A stretch of DNA of 64,000 bases from Kitasatospora albolonga (GCA_002082585.1 CP020563.1:2412001-2476000); one strand, 5' to 3'; numbered from the stretch's first letter, positions 1 to 8,867 are shown. The notes: generated by a model from the letters alone, not told the origin. Numbers and translations are program-made.

Positions 1-1
1 C

Positions 2-1429
2 CGCGCCGAACTCGACCCGGCCGACGGCTCGTTCGTCCTGCACACGCCCGACCCCCGGGCCGACAAGTTCGGGAGCGCCGGGACCTGGGGCGTGGAGCAG
101 ACGGGGGTGGTCCTGGCCCGGCTCTTCGCCGGGGGCGCGGACCGCGGGGTCTTCGCGTTCATGGTGGGCCTCACCGATGAACAAGGGCCGCTCCCCGGAG
201 TCGAGTTGTCCTCGCCGGTGGCCCTGGACGCCCTGCCGCTCGACTATGTGCACGTACGGTTCCACCGCGTGCGGGTGCCGTTCGCGCACTGGCTCTCCGA
301 CGGGGCCCGGATCGACCGCGACGGTACGGTGCACGATCCCGCCGGATCGCCGGAGCAGCGCCTCCAGCGCACCCTGCGCGTCGGGCAGGGGCTGTGGGCG
401 GCGATGCCCGCGGTCGCCGCCGCCACCTCCCGCCGCTCCGCCGTACGGGCCGTCACCTACGCCCGGCAGCGCAGCACCGAGAGCCGCCTCGCCCCCGGGG
501 TGCCGCTGCTCGCGTACCGGGCCCAGCAGACCGTGGTCCTCGGCGCCCTCGCCGACGCCTTCGCCCTGACCTGCGCCGCCGACGGGGCCCTGGCGGTACG
601 GACCGCCACCCCGGCCCCCGGAGCGCAGGGCAGGGAGGCGATGGGGTTCACCCCGTGGGCCGCCGTCAGCCAACCGCTCGCCGCCTACAAGGCCGTGACC
701 GTCCGGACCGCCGCCCGCCTCACCGCCGAGTGCCAGCACCGGTGCGGCTTCTCCGGCCAGCTGACCGTGAACCGCCTCGCCGCCTACCAGGGCTTCCACC
801 ACGCCTTCGACACGGCGGGCGGCGACAGCCAGCTGATCTTCTACGACATAGGCCGCACCCTCGCGGAGCAGGAACAGGAACAGGAGCAGGAACAGGAACA
901 GGCGCACGCCCCGGGGCCGGTGCCCGGCCCCGCCTCCCCCCACTGGTGGCCCGCCGTCATCCACCGCCACGAGGACGATCTCGTACGGGAGTTGAGGAAG
1001 CGCGGCGCCACGGACGCGACCCGCGACCCCTTCGAGCGGTGGAACCCGCTGCTGGAGCGGGCCGGTCTGCTGGGCGAGGCGCGGGCGACCCGGCTGATGG
1101 CCGACGACGTCACCCGCGTCCTGGGGCGGCTCCGCGACCCCGGCCTCGTACGGGCCCTGACGCCCCTGGCCGCGCTGCACGGTGTGCTGGCCGCCCGCCG
1201 CTGGGCCGGTTCGCTGCTCACACTCGGAACGCTGGAACCGGCGGACGTGGCGGCGCTGTCCGGGGCCGCCGACCGGCTGTGCGACGCGGTGATGGAGCAA
1301 CTCCCGCTGCTGCTGGCGGTGTTCGGCGACGACGAACCCGACGGCACGGACGCGGCCCCGCTGGCCGCCCCCGACGTCAACGCCGCCATGGCCGCCACCC
1401 TCACCTGGACGCGCGGGGCCGCCTCATGA
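2..1429 (+). CDS. Acyl-CoA oxidase/dehydrogenase-like protein, 5' end outside window
   Basis: The frame is open from base 2 with no start codon, so the N-terminus lies upstream; 475 residues are visible. The segment FVLHTPDPRADKFGSAG followed by a long helical C-terminal half is typical of acyl-CoA oxidases (FAD flavoproteins forming trans-2-enoyl-CoA from acyl-CoA using O2). About residues 289-300 are an (EQ)6 tract encoded by a hexanucleotide repeat, unusual for the family and probably a surface loop. The stop overlaps the next ATG as ATGA at 1426-1429, so it is translationally coupled to the KAS III gene. In this operon it could desaturate or shorten an acyl chain before or after assembly. 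Substrate cannot be read from sequence. Confidence 0.8.
   Translation, partial: RAELDPADGSFVLHTPDPRADKFGSAGTWGVEQTGVVLARLFAGGADRGVFAFMVGLTDEQGPLPGVELSSPVALDALPLDYVHVRFHRVRVPFAHWLSDGARIDRDGTVHDPAGSPEQRLQRTLRVGQGLWAAMPAVAAATSRRSAVRAVTYARQRSTESRLAPGVPLLAYRAQQTVVLGALADAFALTCAADGALAVRTATPAPGAQGREAMGFTPWAAVSQPLAAYKAVTVRTAARLTAECQHRCGFSGQLTVNRLAAYQGFHHAFDTAGGDSQLIFYDIGRTLAEQEQEQEQEQEQAHAPGPVPGPASPHWWPAVIHRHEDDLVRELRKRGATDATRDPFERWNPLLERAGLLGEARATRLMADDVTRVLGRLRDPGLVRALTPLAALHGVLAARRWAGSLLTLGTLEPADVAALSGAADRLCDAVMEQLPLLLAVFGDDEPDGTDAAPLAAPDVNAAMAATLTWTRGAAS
866..901 (+). repeat. Hexanucleotide microsatellite encoding (EQ)6
   Basis: Six tandem hexamers, gagcag or gaacag, run in frame inside the acyl-CoA oxidase gene and encode six Glu-Gln pairs. 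Copy number could change by slippage without a frameshift. Confidence 0.9.
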
Positions 1430-2529
1430 CCGCCGAACCGACCGCCGGACACGGACAGAAGACGGCCGGCACCCGCCGCATCGGCATCCTCGGCCTGGGC
1501 ACCCACCTGCCGCCCGGCACCCGTACCAACGAGGAGGTGGCCCGGGACGCCGGAGTGACCGCGCAGTGGATCAGGGAGCGTACCGGCGTCCTGACCCGTC
1601 ATGTCGCCGGGCCCGACGAGGCGGCCTCCGACCTGGCCGCCCACGCGGTCCGTTCGGCGGTCGAGGCGGCGGGGATCGCCGTCACGGACGTCGGGCTGCT
1701 GGTCTGCGCGACCTCCACCCCCGACGAGCTCGGCCCCTCCACCGCCTGCCGCGTCCAGGCCCTCGTGGGCGCCCACCGGGCCGTCGCCCTGGACGTGGGC
1801 GCGGCCTGCTCGGGCTGGCTCTTCGCCGCCAAGGTGGCGTACGACTGGCTGCGCGGGTCGGAGCGGGACGGCTACGCGGTGGTCGTCGGCGTGGAGGCGT
1901 ACTCCAAGTTCCTCGACCCCACCGACCGGGGCACCTCGGTCCTCTTCGCCGACGGGGCGGCGGCCACCGTGCTGGGGCCGGTGGACGCCCCGTACGGGTT
2001 CGCGGACTTCCGGCTCGGCTCCGACGGGACGCAGGCCGGGCTCGTCCTGATCCCGGGCGGCGGCAGCCGGCTGCCCGCCGCCCCGGCCACCCTCGCCGCC
2101 GGGAGCCACCGCATCCGCATGGACGGGCGGAGCGTCAGCCGGTTCATCGTGGACGTGCTGCCCCGGCTGATCACCGAGGCGCTGGACCGGGCCGGGCTCG
2201 GCGTGGAGGACATCGCGTGCTTCGTCTGCCACCAGCCCAACCCCGTACTGCTGCGGCGGCTCGGCGGCGAACTCGGCATCCCGGCGGAGCGGTTGGTCGT
2301 CGTCGGTGACGAGGTCGGCAACATCGGGGCCGCCAGCGCCGCCTACGCGCTCGCCGCCGCCGCGGCCCGGCACGGACTGCGCCCCGGGGACCGGGTGCTG
2401 CTGACCGTGTTCGGCGCCGGAATGACCTGGGGCAGCGCGCTCCTCACCTGGAGCGGGGCCCACGCGCAGATGCCCGTACCCGTACCGGACTCCCCCGTAC
2501 CGAACGCGTCAGAAAGGAACCTGCCATGA
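1426..2529 (+). CDS. 3-oxoacyl-ACP synthase III (KAS III / FabH-like), copy 1
   Basis: The 367-residue protein has the thiolase fold of KAS III, which starts acyl chains by condensing an acyl-CoA starter with malonyl-ACP. The triad is visible: Cys128 (AACSGW), His269 (CHQPN) and Asn299 (GNIGAAS). Standard FabH has HQAN and GNTSAAS, so the pocket motifs are slightly divergent, as in secondary-metabolism KAS III enzymes. The ATG at 1426 overlaps the upstream stop, and the 3' end overlaps the next ATG (ATGA at 2526). A second KAS III lies two genes on. Starter specificity is not readable. Confidence 0.9.
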   Translation: MTAEPTAGHGQKTAGTRRIGILGLGTHLPPGTRTNEEVARDAGVTAQWIRERTGVLTRHVAGPDEAASDLAAHAVRSAVEAAGIAVTDVGLLVCATSTPDELGPSTACRVQALVGAHRAVALDVGAACSGWLFAAKVAYDWLRGSERDGYAVVVGVEAYSKFLDPTDRGTSVLFADGAAATVLGPVDAPYGFADFRLGSDGTQAGLVLIPGGGSRLPAAPATLAAGSHRIRMDGRSVSRFIVDVLPRLITEALDRAGLGVEDIACFVCHQPNPVLLRRLGGELGIPAERLVVVGDEVGNIGAASAAYALAAAAARHGLRPGDRVLLTVFGAGMTWGSALLTWSGAHAQMPVPVPDSPVPNASERNLP

Positions 2530-3371
2530 ACGCCGTGGATCTCTTCCGTCTGGACGGTGCCCGCGCCCTGGTGACCGGTGGCTCCCGGGGCATCGGCCGG
2601 GCCGTCGCGGAGGGCCTCGCCGACGCGGGGTGCGACCTGGCCGTGACCGCCCGGACCCTGCCCGCGCTCGACGCCACCGTACGGGCGGTGGCGGAGCGGG
2701 GGCGCAAGGCCGTGGCGCTCGACGGGGACCTCGCCGAGCCGGGTACGGCGGCGACGCTGGTCGACCGGGCCGCCGCCGCGCTCGGCGGGCTCGACGTGAT
2801 CGTGCACAACGCCGGAACCCTGCCCACCACCGAGGACGGCAGCCCGCTGCTGGTACCGCTCCAGCAGGCCGAGCAGCGCGACTGGGAGAGCGTCGTCTCC
2901 GTCAACCTCAACGCCACGGCGGCCGTCTGCCGGGCCGCCCACCCGTATCTGCTGGAGTCCGGCCGGGCCAGTCTCGTCCTGATGTCGTCGATCGCCGGGA
3001 TCGTCGGCACACCGACGATGGAGGCGTACGCGGCGACGAAGGCGGCCCAGCTGTCGCTGACACGGAGCCTGGCGGTCGGCTGGGCGCGGCAGGGCATCCG
3101 GGTCAACGCGCTCTGCCCGGGGTGGACGCGTACGGACATGACCGCGTTCGCCAGTGAGGCCGGTGCCCTGTCGGACTGGCTCACCAGCCATGTGCCGATG
3201 GGCCGTTGGGCCACGACGGACGAGGTGGTCGGCGCGACGCTCTTCCTCGCCTCGCCCGCCTCGTCGTTCGTCACCGGCCACGCGCTGGTGGTGGACGGGG
3301 GGCTGGCGGTGCCGGACGGCGGTCTCGCCGGCCACCCCAAGCCGCCCTCGCCCTTCGCCGCCGCGGGCTGA
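2526..3371 (+). CDS. SDR-family 3-oxoacyl-ACP reductase (FabG-like)
   Basis: A 281-residue classical short-chain dehydrogenase/reductase. The NAD(P)-binding motif TGGSRGIG is at residues 17-24, NNAG-type HNAG follows near 98, the catalytic Ser is at 154/155, and YAATK gives Tyr168 and Lys172. The closing segment VTGHALVVDGGLAVPDG is typical of FabG-like reductases. It probably reduces the beta-keto group formed by the neighbouring ketosynthases. It overlaps the upstream stop by 4 nt and ends 2 nt before the next start, so it belongs to the same transcript. No dehydratase or enoyl reductase is visible in this window. Confidence 0.88.
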   Translation: MNAVDLFRLDGARALVTGGSRGIGRAVAEGLADAGCDLAVTARTLPALDATVRAVAERGRKAVALDGDLAEPGTAATLVDRAAAALGGLDVIVHNAGTLPTTEDGSPLLVPLQQAEQRDWESVVSVNLNATAAVCRAAHPYLLESGRASLVLMSSIAGIVGTPTMEAYAATKAAQLSLTRSLAVGWARQGIRVNALCPGWTRTDMTAFASEAGALSDWLTSHVPMGRWATTDEVVGATLFLASPASSFVTGHALVVDGGLAVPDGGLAGHPKPPSPFAAAG

Positions 3372-3373
3372 CG

Positions 3374-4483
3374 ATGCGGACCCACGAGACCGCCGTCGTC
3401 ATCGGTGCCGGCTCCTGCCTCCCGCCCCACGTGGTCGACAACGACGCCGTCATCGCGCGCGGCGCGCTGCTCACCGACGCGGGCTGGATACGGGCCCGCA
3501 CCGGCATCGAGCGCCGCCGCCACGCCTCCCCCGGCACGAGCACCGGGGACCTGGCGGTCGGCGCGGGCCGGGCGGCGCTCGCCTCCGCCGGGGGCGCCCG
3601 GCCCGACCTCGTCCTGCTCGCCACCTCCACCCCCGACCACCCGTGCCCGGCGACCGCCCCGGAGGTCGCGCACCGGCTCGGGCTCGGGACGGTGGGCGCG
3701 TTCGACGTGTCGGCGGTCTGCTCGGGGTTCCTGTACGCCCTGGCCGTCGCGGCCGCTCTCGTACGCTCCGGGGCCTGCGCCGCGCCCCTGGTGATCGCGG
3801 CGGAGACGTACACCGCCATCGTCGATCCCGCCGACCGGACCACGGCCCCGATCTTCGGCGACGGGGCCGGGGCGGTGCTCCTGCGGCCCGGCGGGCGGGA
3901 CGAGCCCGGGGCCGTCCTCGCCACCGACCTCGGCTCGGACGGCAGCGGGCGGGCCGCGATCACGATCCCGGGCGGCGGCGCCCGCCACCCCCGCCATCTG
4001 CCGCCGCCCGGCCCGGACGCGCACTTCTTCCACATGGCGGGCCGGGCCGTCTACGCCCACGCCGTACGCCGCATGACGTGGTCCTCCGAGGCCGTGCTGC
4101 GGCGGGCGGGCTGGGCGCCCGACTCCGTACGGGCGTTCATCGGCCACCAGGCCAACCAGCGCATCCTGGACTCGGTCGGCGACCGGCTGGGCATCGCGCC
4201 CGCCCACCGGTACGGCAACATCCGCGAGCTCGGCAACACCGCCGCCGCCTCCGTTCCCCTGGTCCTGGCCGACCCGGCCGTGCACCGGGCGGTGGTCCCC
4301 GGCGAACGCACCCTGCTCACCGCGTTCGGCGGCGGCTACACCTGGGCGTCCGCCGCCCTGACCTGGCCCGACGTCACACCGCTGGCCGAGGAGCCGGACA
4401 CCGCCCCCGCCTCCGCCCGTACCGCCGCCCCTGCCGTCCCCGCTGTTCCTGTCCCCGCTTCCGTACCGCCACCACCCCTGTGA
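3374..4483 (+). CDS. 3-oxoacyl-ACP synthase III (KAS III / FabH-like), copy 2
   Basis: A 369-residue KAS III with a canonical triad: Cys116 (AVCSGF), His258 (GHQANQ) and Asn288 (LGNTAAAS). ATG 3374 is chosen because MRTHETAVVIGAG begins right at the conserved first strand; upstream frame-open sequence overlaps the SDR gene. The last 40 residues are Ala/Pro-rich (TAAPAVPAVPVPASVPPPPL) and extend past the normal FabH end. Copies 1 and 2 differ clearly, so this is not a recent duplication. One may load the starter while the other acts in a different condensation or transfer, but sequence alone does not assign roles. Confidence 0.9.
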   Translation: MRTHETAVVIGAGSCLPPHVVDNDAVIARGALLTDAGWIRARTGIERRRHASPGTSTGDLAVGAGRAALASAGGARPDLVLLATSTPDHPCPATAPEVAHRLGLGTVGAFDVSAVCSGFLYALAVAAALVRSGACAAPLVIAAETYTAIVDPADRTTAPIFGDGAGAVLLRPGGRDEPGAVLATDLGSDGSGRAAITIPGGGARHPRHLPPPGPDAHFFHMAGRAVYAHAVRRMTWSSEAVLRRAGWAPDSVRAFIGHQANQRILDSVGDRLGIAPAHRYGNIRELGNTAAASVPLVLADPAVHRAVVPGERTLLTAFGGGYTWASAALTWPDVTPLAEEPDTAPASARTAAPAVPAVPVPASVPPPPL

Positions 4484-4493
4484 GGAGCCCCCG

Positions 4494-4754
4494 ATGGACG
4501 ACCGCGTCTACCCCCGCCTCGTGACCCTGCTCGGCGACAAGTTCGAGGTCGCCGCCGATCTCATACGCCCCGACGCCACCCTCGGAGACCTGGAGCTGGA
4601 CTCCCTCGCCGTGGTGGAGCTCTACGTCACCCTCCAGGAGGAGTGGGAGATCCCGCTCGACGACTCCGCCGCCACCGCCGAACTGACGGTGGCGGAGGTG
4701 GCCCGCTCGGTGGCGGCCCTGCTCGCCCCCGGGAAGGCCGGCGGCACACCGTGA
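4494..4754 (+). CDS. Acyl carrier protein
   Basis: An 86-residue acidic four-helix carrier protein. The phosphopantetheine attachment motif is ELDSLAVVEL, with Ser37 as the modified residue. It starts 10 nt after the KAS III stop with GAGGAG just upstream, and its TGA overlaps the next GTG (GTGA at 4751). It would carry the growing acyl chain between the KAS, reductase and oxidase-like proteins of this operon. The GlyGlyThrPro tail is short and unstructured. Confidence 0.93.
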   Translation: MDDRVYPRLVTLLGDKFEVAADLIRPDATLGDLELDSLAVVELYVTLQEEWEIPLDDSAATAELTVAEVARSVAALLAPGKAGGTP

Positions 4755-6055
4755 CCGGGGACCGGGGGCACATCACCGTGCCCGGCACCCCGGAGTACGC
4801 CCCGGCGCCCGGCGCTCCACGGCCCACCCCCGTGACCGACCCGGTCGCCGTCACCGGCATCGGTCTGGTGACCCCCGGCGGCATCGGCACCGAGGCCACC
4901 TGGGCGGCGGTCTGCGCCGGGCGGGCGACCGCGGGCACCGATCCCGTACTGGCGGAGGCGGGTGCGCCGGTCCGGATCGCCTGCCGGGTGCCGCCGCAGG
5001 AGGGGGTACGGGGGCGGGTCTGGCGGTTCGACCCCGCCACCCGGTTCCTGCTGACCGCCGCCCGCGAGGCCCTCGCGACGGCCCGGCTGGACCCGGAGCA
5101 GTGGGAGCCGGGGCGGGTCGCGGTGGTCGTGGGCACGGCGGCGGGCGGGGTCACCACCCTGGAGGCGCAGCACCGCAAGCTGCTCGCCTCCGGGCCCGGG
5201 GCGCTCTCCCCGCTGACGCTCCCCGCGTTCCTGCCGAACATGGCCGCCGGTCAGCTCGCCCTCGAACTCGGCGCCACCGGACCGTCGTTGCAGACCTCCA
5301 CCGCCTGCGCCTCGGGGGCGACGGCGGTCATCACGGCCGCGCTGCTGCTGCGGGCCGGGCTGTGCGATGTGGCCGTGGCAGGCGGTACGGACGCCATGGT
5401 CACGCCCCTGTGCGCCTCGGCGTTCGCGAAGATGGGCGCGCTGTCCCGGCGGGAGGGTGACCCCGGCTCCGCCTCACGCCCGTTCGACCGGGACCGCGAC
5501 GGTTTCGTGCTGGGCGAGGGGAGCGGGGTGCTCGTCCTGGAACGTACGGCTCACGCCGCCGCCCGTACGGTCCGGCCGCTGGCGCTGCTCGCCGGGTACG
5601 GCGCCACCGGCGACGCCCACCACCCCACCGCCCCGCACCCCCGGGGCGCCGGGCTGCGGGCGGCGACCGCGCGGGCGCTGGCCGGGGCGGGCCGGACCCC
5701 GGACGAGGTCGGCCACATCAACGCCCACGGCACGTCCACCGCGCTCAACGACGCGGTGGAGGCCACGGCGATCCGGGAGCTGTACGGGACGGGGACCGGC
5801 CCCTCGGTCACCTCGGCCAAGGGCGTCCTGGGGCACACCATGGGCGCGGCCGGGGCGATCGAGGCGGCGCTGACGGTGCTGAGCGTCGCGCGCGGGACCG
5901 TACCGCCCACGGCGGGCTTCACCGCCCCGGACGCCGCCACCGCGGGCATCGACCTCGTCCGCGCGGCCGCCCGGCCCCAGCGCGTCGGCCTCGCCCTCAG
6001 CCACTCGCTCGGCTTCGGGGGACACAACACGGTCCTGGCGTTCACGGCCGCCTGA
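4751..6055 (+). CDS. 3-oxoacyl-ACP synthase II (KAS II / FabF-like)
   Basis: A 434-residue elongating ketosynthase. The catalytic residues are Cys186 (STACASGA), His326 (NAHGTST) and His362 (LGHTMGAAG), the C-H-H set of condensing enzymes that use ACP-bound substrates. GTG 4751 is preferred because it gives a 4-nt overlap with the ACP gene; the first 33 residues before DPVAVTGIG are Pro/Gly-rich and non-conserved. It is the last gene of the operon. Together with ACP, reductase and two KAS III proteins it makes a minimal dissociated fatty-acid/polyketide set distinct from housekeeping fab genes. Confidence 0.9.
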   Translation: MTGDRGHITVPGTPEYAPAPGAPRPTPVTDPVAVTGIGLVTPGGIGTEATWAAVCAGRATAGTDPVLAEAGAPVRIACRVPPQEGVRGRVWRFDPATRFLLTAAREALATARLDPEQWEPGRVAVVVGTAAGGVTTLEAQHRKLLASGPGALSPLTLPAFLPNMAAGQLALELGATGPSLQTSTACASGATAVITAALLLRAGLCDVAVAGGTDAMVTPLCASAFAKMGALSRREGDPGSASRPFDRDRDGFVLGEGSGVLVLERTAHAAARTVRPLALLAGYGATGDAHHPTAPHPRGAGLRAATARALAGAGRTPDEVGHINAHGTSTALNDAVEATAIRELYGTGTGPSVTSAKGVLGHTMGAAGAIEAALTVLSVARGTVPPTAGFTAPDAATAGIDLVRAAARPQRVGLALSHSLGFGGHNTVLAFTAA

Positions 6056-6128
6056 GCCTCTTTCAGCGCTGCCGGGAGGGGCGGCCACTCCTTCGCGCGC
6101 GTGTCGCTCCCGGTGCTCCCCCACCCCC

Positions 6129-6155
6129 TTGACCGAAAGTTACTTCCCCTATATC
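6129..6155 (+). promoter_or_regulatory. Possible promoter of the GH3 gene
   Basis: TTGACC at 6129-6134 and TATATC at 6150-6155 resemble -35 and -10 hexamers, although the 15-nt spacer is short. Confidence 0.35.
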
Positions 6156-6179
6156 CGTATCATCTTGGAAGTTTCTTTC
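6135..6179 (+). promoter_or_regulatory. Paired GAAAGTTTC-like boxes before the GH3 gene
   Basis: GAAAGTTACTTCC (6135-6147) and GGAAGTTTCTTTC (6167-6179) are inverted copies of each other with two mismatches. They resemble the GAAASTTTC-type boxes of Streptomyces glycoside-hydrolase genes bound by LacI/ROK repressors. One overlaps the possible promoter, the other lies just before the ribosome site. Operator function is inferred. Confidence 0.4.
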
Positions 6180-6198
6180 AGTCAGGGAAGGAGCTCAC

Positions 6199-8046
6199 GT
6201 GCCCCACCGCACCTCACGACGCACCCTCCTCACCGCCACCGCCGCCGCCACGGTCGCAGCCGCCACCGGAGTCCTCGCCACCGGCACCGCATCCGCGCAC
6301 CCCGCGTCCGGCCACCCCCACGACACCGCCTCCACCGACCGCCGACTGCGGCGGATCATCGCCGGAATGAGCCTGGAGGAGAAGGTCGGCCAGCTCTTCG
6401 TGATGCGGGTGTACGGGCACTCCGCCACGGACCCCGACCAGGCCGACATCGACGCGAACCTCCGGGAGATCGGGGTCCGCACCGCCGCCGAGCTGGTCTC
6501 CACGTACCACGTCGGCGGGATCATCTACTTCACCTGGGCGCACAACACCCGCGACCCGCACCAGATCGCCGCCCTCTCCAACGGCATCCAGCACGCCGCC
6601 CGCACCGCCCGCTCCGGCGTACCGGTGATCATCTCCACCGACCAGGAGCACGGCATCGTCTGCCGGGTCGGCGAGCCCGCCACGCTGCTGCCGGGCGCGA
6701 TGGCGCTGGGTGCGGGCGGCTCGCGCTCCGACACCCGGCGGGCGGCCTGGATCGCGGGCACGGAGCTGGCCGCGCTCGGCATCAGCCAGAACTACGCGCC
6801 GGACGCCGACGTCAACGTCAACCCCGCCAACCCCGTGATCGGCGTCCGCTCCTTCGGCTCCGACCCCGAGGCGGTGGCCGGACTCGTCGCGGCGCAGGTG
6901 AAGGGGTACCAGGGCGCCGGGATCGCGGCCACCGCCAAGCACTTCCCCGGCCACGGCGACACCAACGTCGACAGCCACACCGGGCTGCCCGTCATCGAGC
7001 ACACCCGGCCGGAGTGGGAGGAGCTGGACGCGCCGCCGTTCCGGGCCGCGATCCGGGCCCGTATCGACTCGATCATGACCGCGCACATCGTGGTCCCGGC
7101 GCTCGACCCGTCCGAGGACCCGGCCACGCTCTCCCGGCCGATCCTCACCGGCATCCTCCGCGAGGAGCTGGGCTACGACGGGGTGGTGGTCACGGACTCG
7201 CTCGGCATGGAGGGCGTACGGACGAAGTACGGCGACGACCGCGTCCCGGTCCTCGCGCTGCTGGCGGGGGTGGACCAGCTGCTGAACCCGCCGAACCTGT
7301 CCGTCGCGTGGAACGCGGTCCTGGAGGCGGTCAAGGGCGGCGAGATCAGCGAGGCGAGGGTCGATGAATCGATCCTGCGCATCCTGCGCCTCAAGACGAA
7401 ACTGGGTCTCTTCCGCGATCCGTTCGTCAGCGGCCGGGGCGTCGACCGCACGGTCGGCATCCGCAGGCACCTCGCCGACGCCGACCGGATCGCCGAGCGC
7501 ACGACGACCCTGCTCGCCGACCCCGGCGCCCTGCTCCCGCTCTCCCGCCGCAGCCACCGCAGGCTGCTGGTGGTGGGGGCCGACCCGGCGTCGCCGTCCG
7601 GCACGACGGGCCCGCCGACCACCACCCTGGCCGGTGCCTTCACCGAACTGGGCTTCACCGCGACGGCGTTGTCCACCGGTACGGCCCCGAACCCGGCGAG
7701 GACCGCCGAAGCCGTCGCCGCCGCACAGGGCAAGGACGCGGTGGTCGTGGCCACGTACAACCTCACCGCGGCCAGCACCCAGCTCGCCCTCGTCGACGCC
7801 CTCGTGGCGACCGGCGTCCCGGTGGTCGCCGTCGCGATCCGCAACCCGTACGACGCCGCGCACCTCACCGGTCGCGGGGTCGCCGCCGTCCTGGCGTCCT
7901 ACTCCTGGACCGATGTCGAACTCCGCGCCGCCGCCCGGGTGATCGCGGGCCGCGCCGATCCGGAGGGCAGGCTCCCGGTCCCGGTCCAGCGGGCGGACGA
8001 CCCGGCACAGGTGCTGTACCCGGTGGGCCACGGACTGTCGTACTAG
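6199..8046 (+). CDS. Secreted glycoside hydrolase family 3 enzyme (beta-N-acetylhexosaminidase-like)
   Basis: A 615-residue exported hydrolase. The N-terminus has a twin-arginine motif (SRRTLLT, Arg7-Arg8) and a hydrophobic stretch ending near ATGTASA, so Tat export is likely. GH3 hallmarks are KHFPGHGDT at residues 247-255, the DSH dyad at 258-260 used as acid/base in the NagZ-type branch, and nucleophile Asp333 in VVTDSLGM. The C-terminal half is the second alpha/beta sandwich domain. The NagZ-like dyad suggests release of terminal N-acetylglucosamine from chitin or peptidoglycan fragments, but beta-glucosidase activity cannot be excluded. GTG 6199 has a strong AAGGAG site 6 nt upstream. 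Confidence 0.88.
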   Translation: MPHRTSRRTLLTATAAATVAAATGVLATGTASAHPASGHPHDTASTDRRLRRIIAGMSLEEKVGQLFVMRVYGHSATDPDQADIDANLREIGVRTAAELVSTYHVGGIIYFTWAHNTRDPHQIAALSNGIQHAARTARSGVPVIISTDQEHGIVCRVGEPATLLPGAMALGAGGSRSDTRRAAWIAGTELAALGISQNYAPDADVNVNPANPVIGVRSFGSDPEAVAGLVAAQVKGYQGAGIAATAKHFPGHGDTNVDSHTGLPVIEHTRPEWEELDAPPFRAAIRARIDSIMTAHIVVPALDPSEDPATLSRPILTGILREELGYDGVVVTDSLGMEGVRTKYGDDRVPVLALLAGVDQLLNPPNLSVAWNAVLEAVKGGEISEARVDESILRILRLKTKLGLFRDPFVSGRGVDRTVGIRRHLADADRIAERTTTLLADPGALLPLSRRSHRRLLVVGADPASPSGTTGPPTTTLAGAFTELGFTATALSTGTAPNPARTAEAVAAAQGKDAVVVATYNLTAASTQLALVDALVATGVPVVAVAIRNPYDAAHLTGRGVAAVLASYSWTDVELRAAARVIAGRADPEGRLPVPVQRADDPAQVLYPVGHGLSY

Positions 8047-8101
8047 CCCTACGCCCCCCGTACGGTCGCGGCCCCCGCCACCGACGCGAAAGCACCCCGC
8101 G

Positions 8102-8140
8102 CACCCGGCGTGGCCCCGCTCCGGCGGGCCGCGCCGGGTG
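8102..8140 (+). terminator. Strong hairpin after the GH3 gene
   Basis: CACCCGGCGTGGCCC (8102-8116) pairs with GGGCCGCGCCGGGTG (8126-8140) over 15 bp with one wobble and a 9-nt loop. Confidence 0.75.
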
Positions 8141-8171
8141 TACGTCTGGACGGACGCATCGGGGGTTCACC

Positions 8172-8867
8172 ATGGACGGAACGGACGCATACGCGCCCTC
8201 ACCGGCCCCGCGGCGCCCTCGGCTCCTGCCGCCGGCCGTTCCGCTTCTGGGGGCGGCCGCGGCAGCGCTGCTCCTGCTGCTGACCGGCTGCCAGGCCCCT
8301 CGGGGCGGCGTCACCGACGACCGGGCCCCGGCTCTCCCCTCCCCCGTCCCCTCCCCGTACGGGGTCGTGTTCCTCGGCCCCGGCGACTGCAGTTCGCGCG
8401 GGCCCGAGATCCGGGAGGTCTCCTGCCGCAGCGAGAAGGCGCAGGCCACCGTCCTCGCCCGGCATCTGGGGTCCGCCGCGTCGGGCCCGCTCTGCCCGCC
8501 CGCCACCGACTTCGTGCTGCATATCTCCGAGACGGGCGAGGGCGCCCGTTCCCGCCTCACCAGCGGTTACGCCTGTATGCGGAACCTGGAGCCGCCGCAT
8601 CCGGGCGACCCGGGGCAGGGCGGCGGTCCGCTGACCGTCGTCGGGGACTGTGTCACGGCCTCCCGCGCGGGCGAGGTGCGGGAGACCGCGTGCGACGGCT
8701 CGGGCGAACGGGCCCCGCAGTACCGGGTCACCTCGGCGGTGCAGCGGCGGGAGGAGTGCCCGGGGACGACGGACCTGTTCGTGTCGCTGCGGGGCGAGGC
8801 CCCGGTGGGCTGTGCCCGCCGGCTCCCGGTTGCGGGGGAAGCGACGGCGGGCACGGCCCACCCGTAA
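8172..8867 (+). CDS. Putative lipoprotein, unknown function
   Basis: A 231-residue protein with a basic N-terminus, a hydrophobic run and lipobox LLTGC (Cys40), so it is probably anchored to the outer face of the membrane. The mature part has several cysteines in short segments (DCSS, VSCRS, GLCPP-like, DCVT, ECPG), suggesting a disulphide-bonded extracellular domain. It is isolated on the plus strand, convergent with the peptidase gene. I do not recognise the family. Confidence 0.7.
   Translation: MDGTDAYAPSPAPRRPRLLPPAVPLLGAAAAALLLLLTGCQAPRGGVTDDRAPALPSPVPSPYGVVFLGPGDCSSRGPEIREVSCRSEKAQATVLARHLGSAASGPLCPPATDFVLHISETGEGARSRLTSGYACMRNLEPPHPGDPGQGGGPLTVVGDCVTASRAGEVRETACDGSGERAPQYRVTSAVQRREECPGTTDLFVSLRGEAPVGCARRLPVAGEATAGTAHP

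Noticed and set aside
841..2463. Minus-strand frame opposite the acyl-CoA oxidase and KAS III genes
   Set aside because: Shadow frame; it even turns the hexamer repeat into a Ser-Cys run and matches no family.
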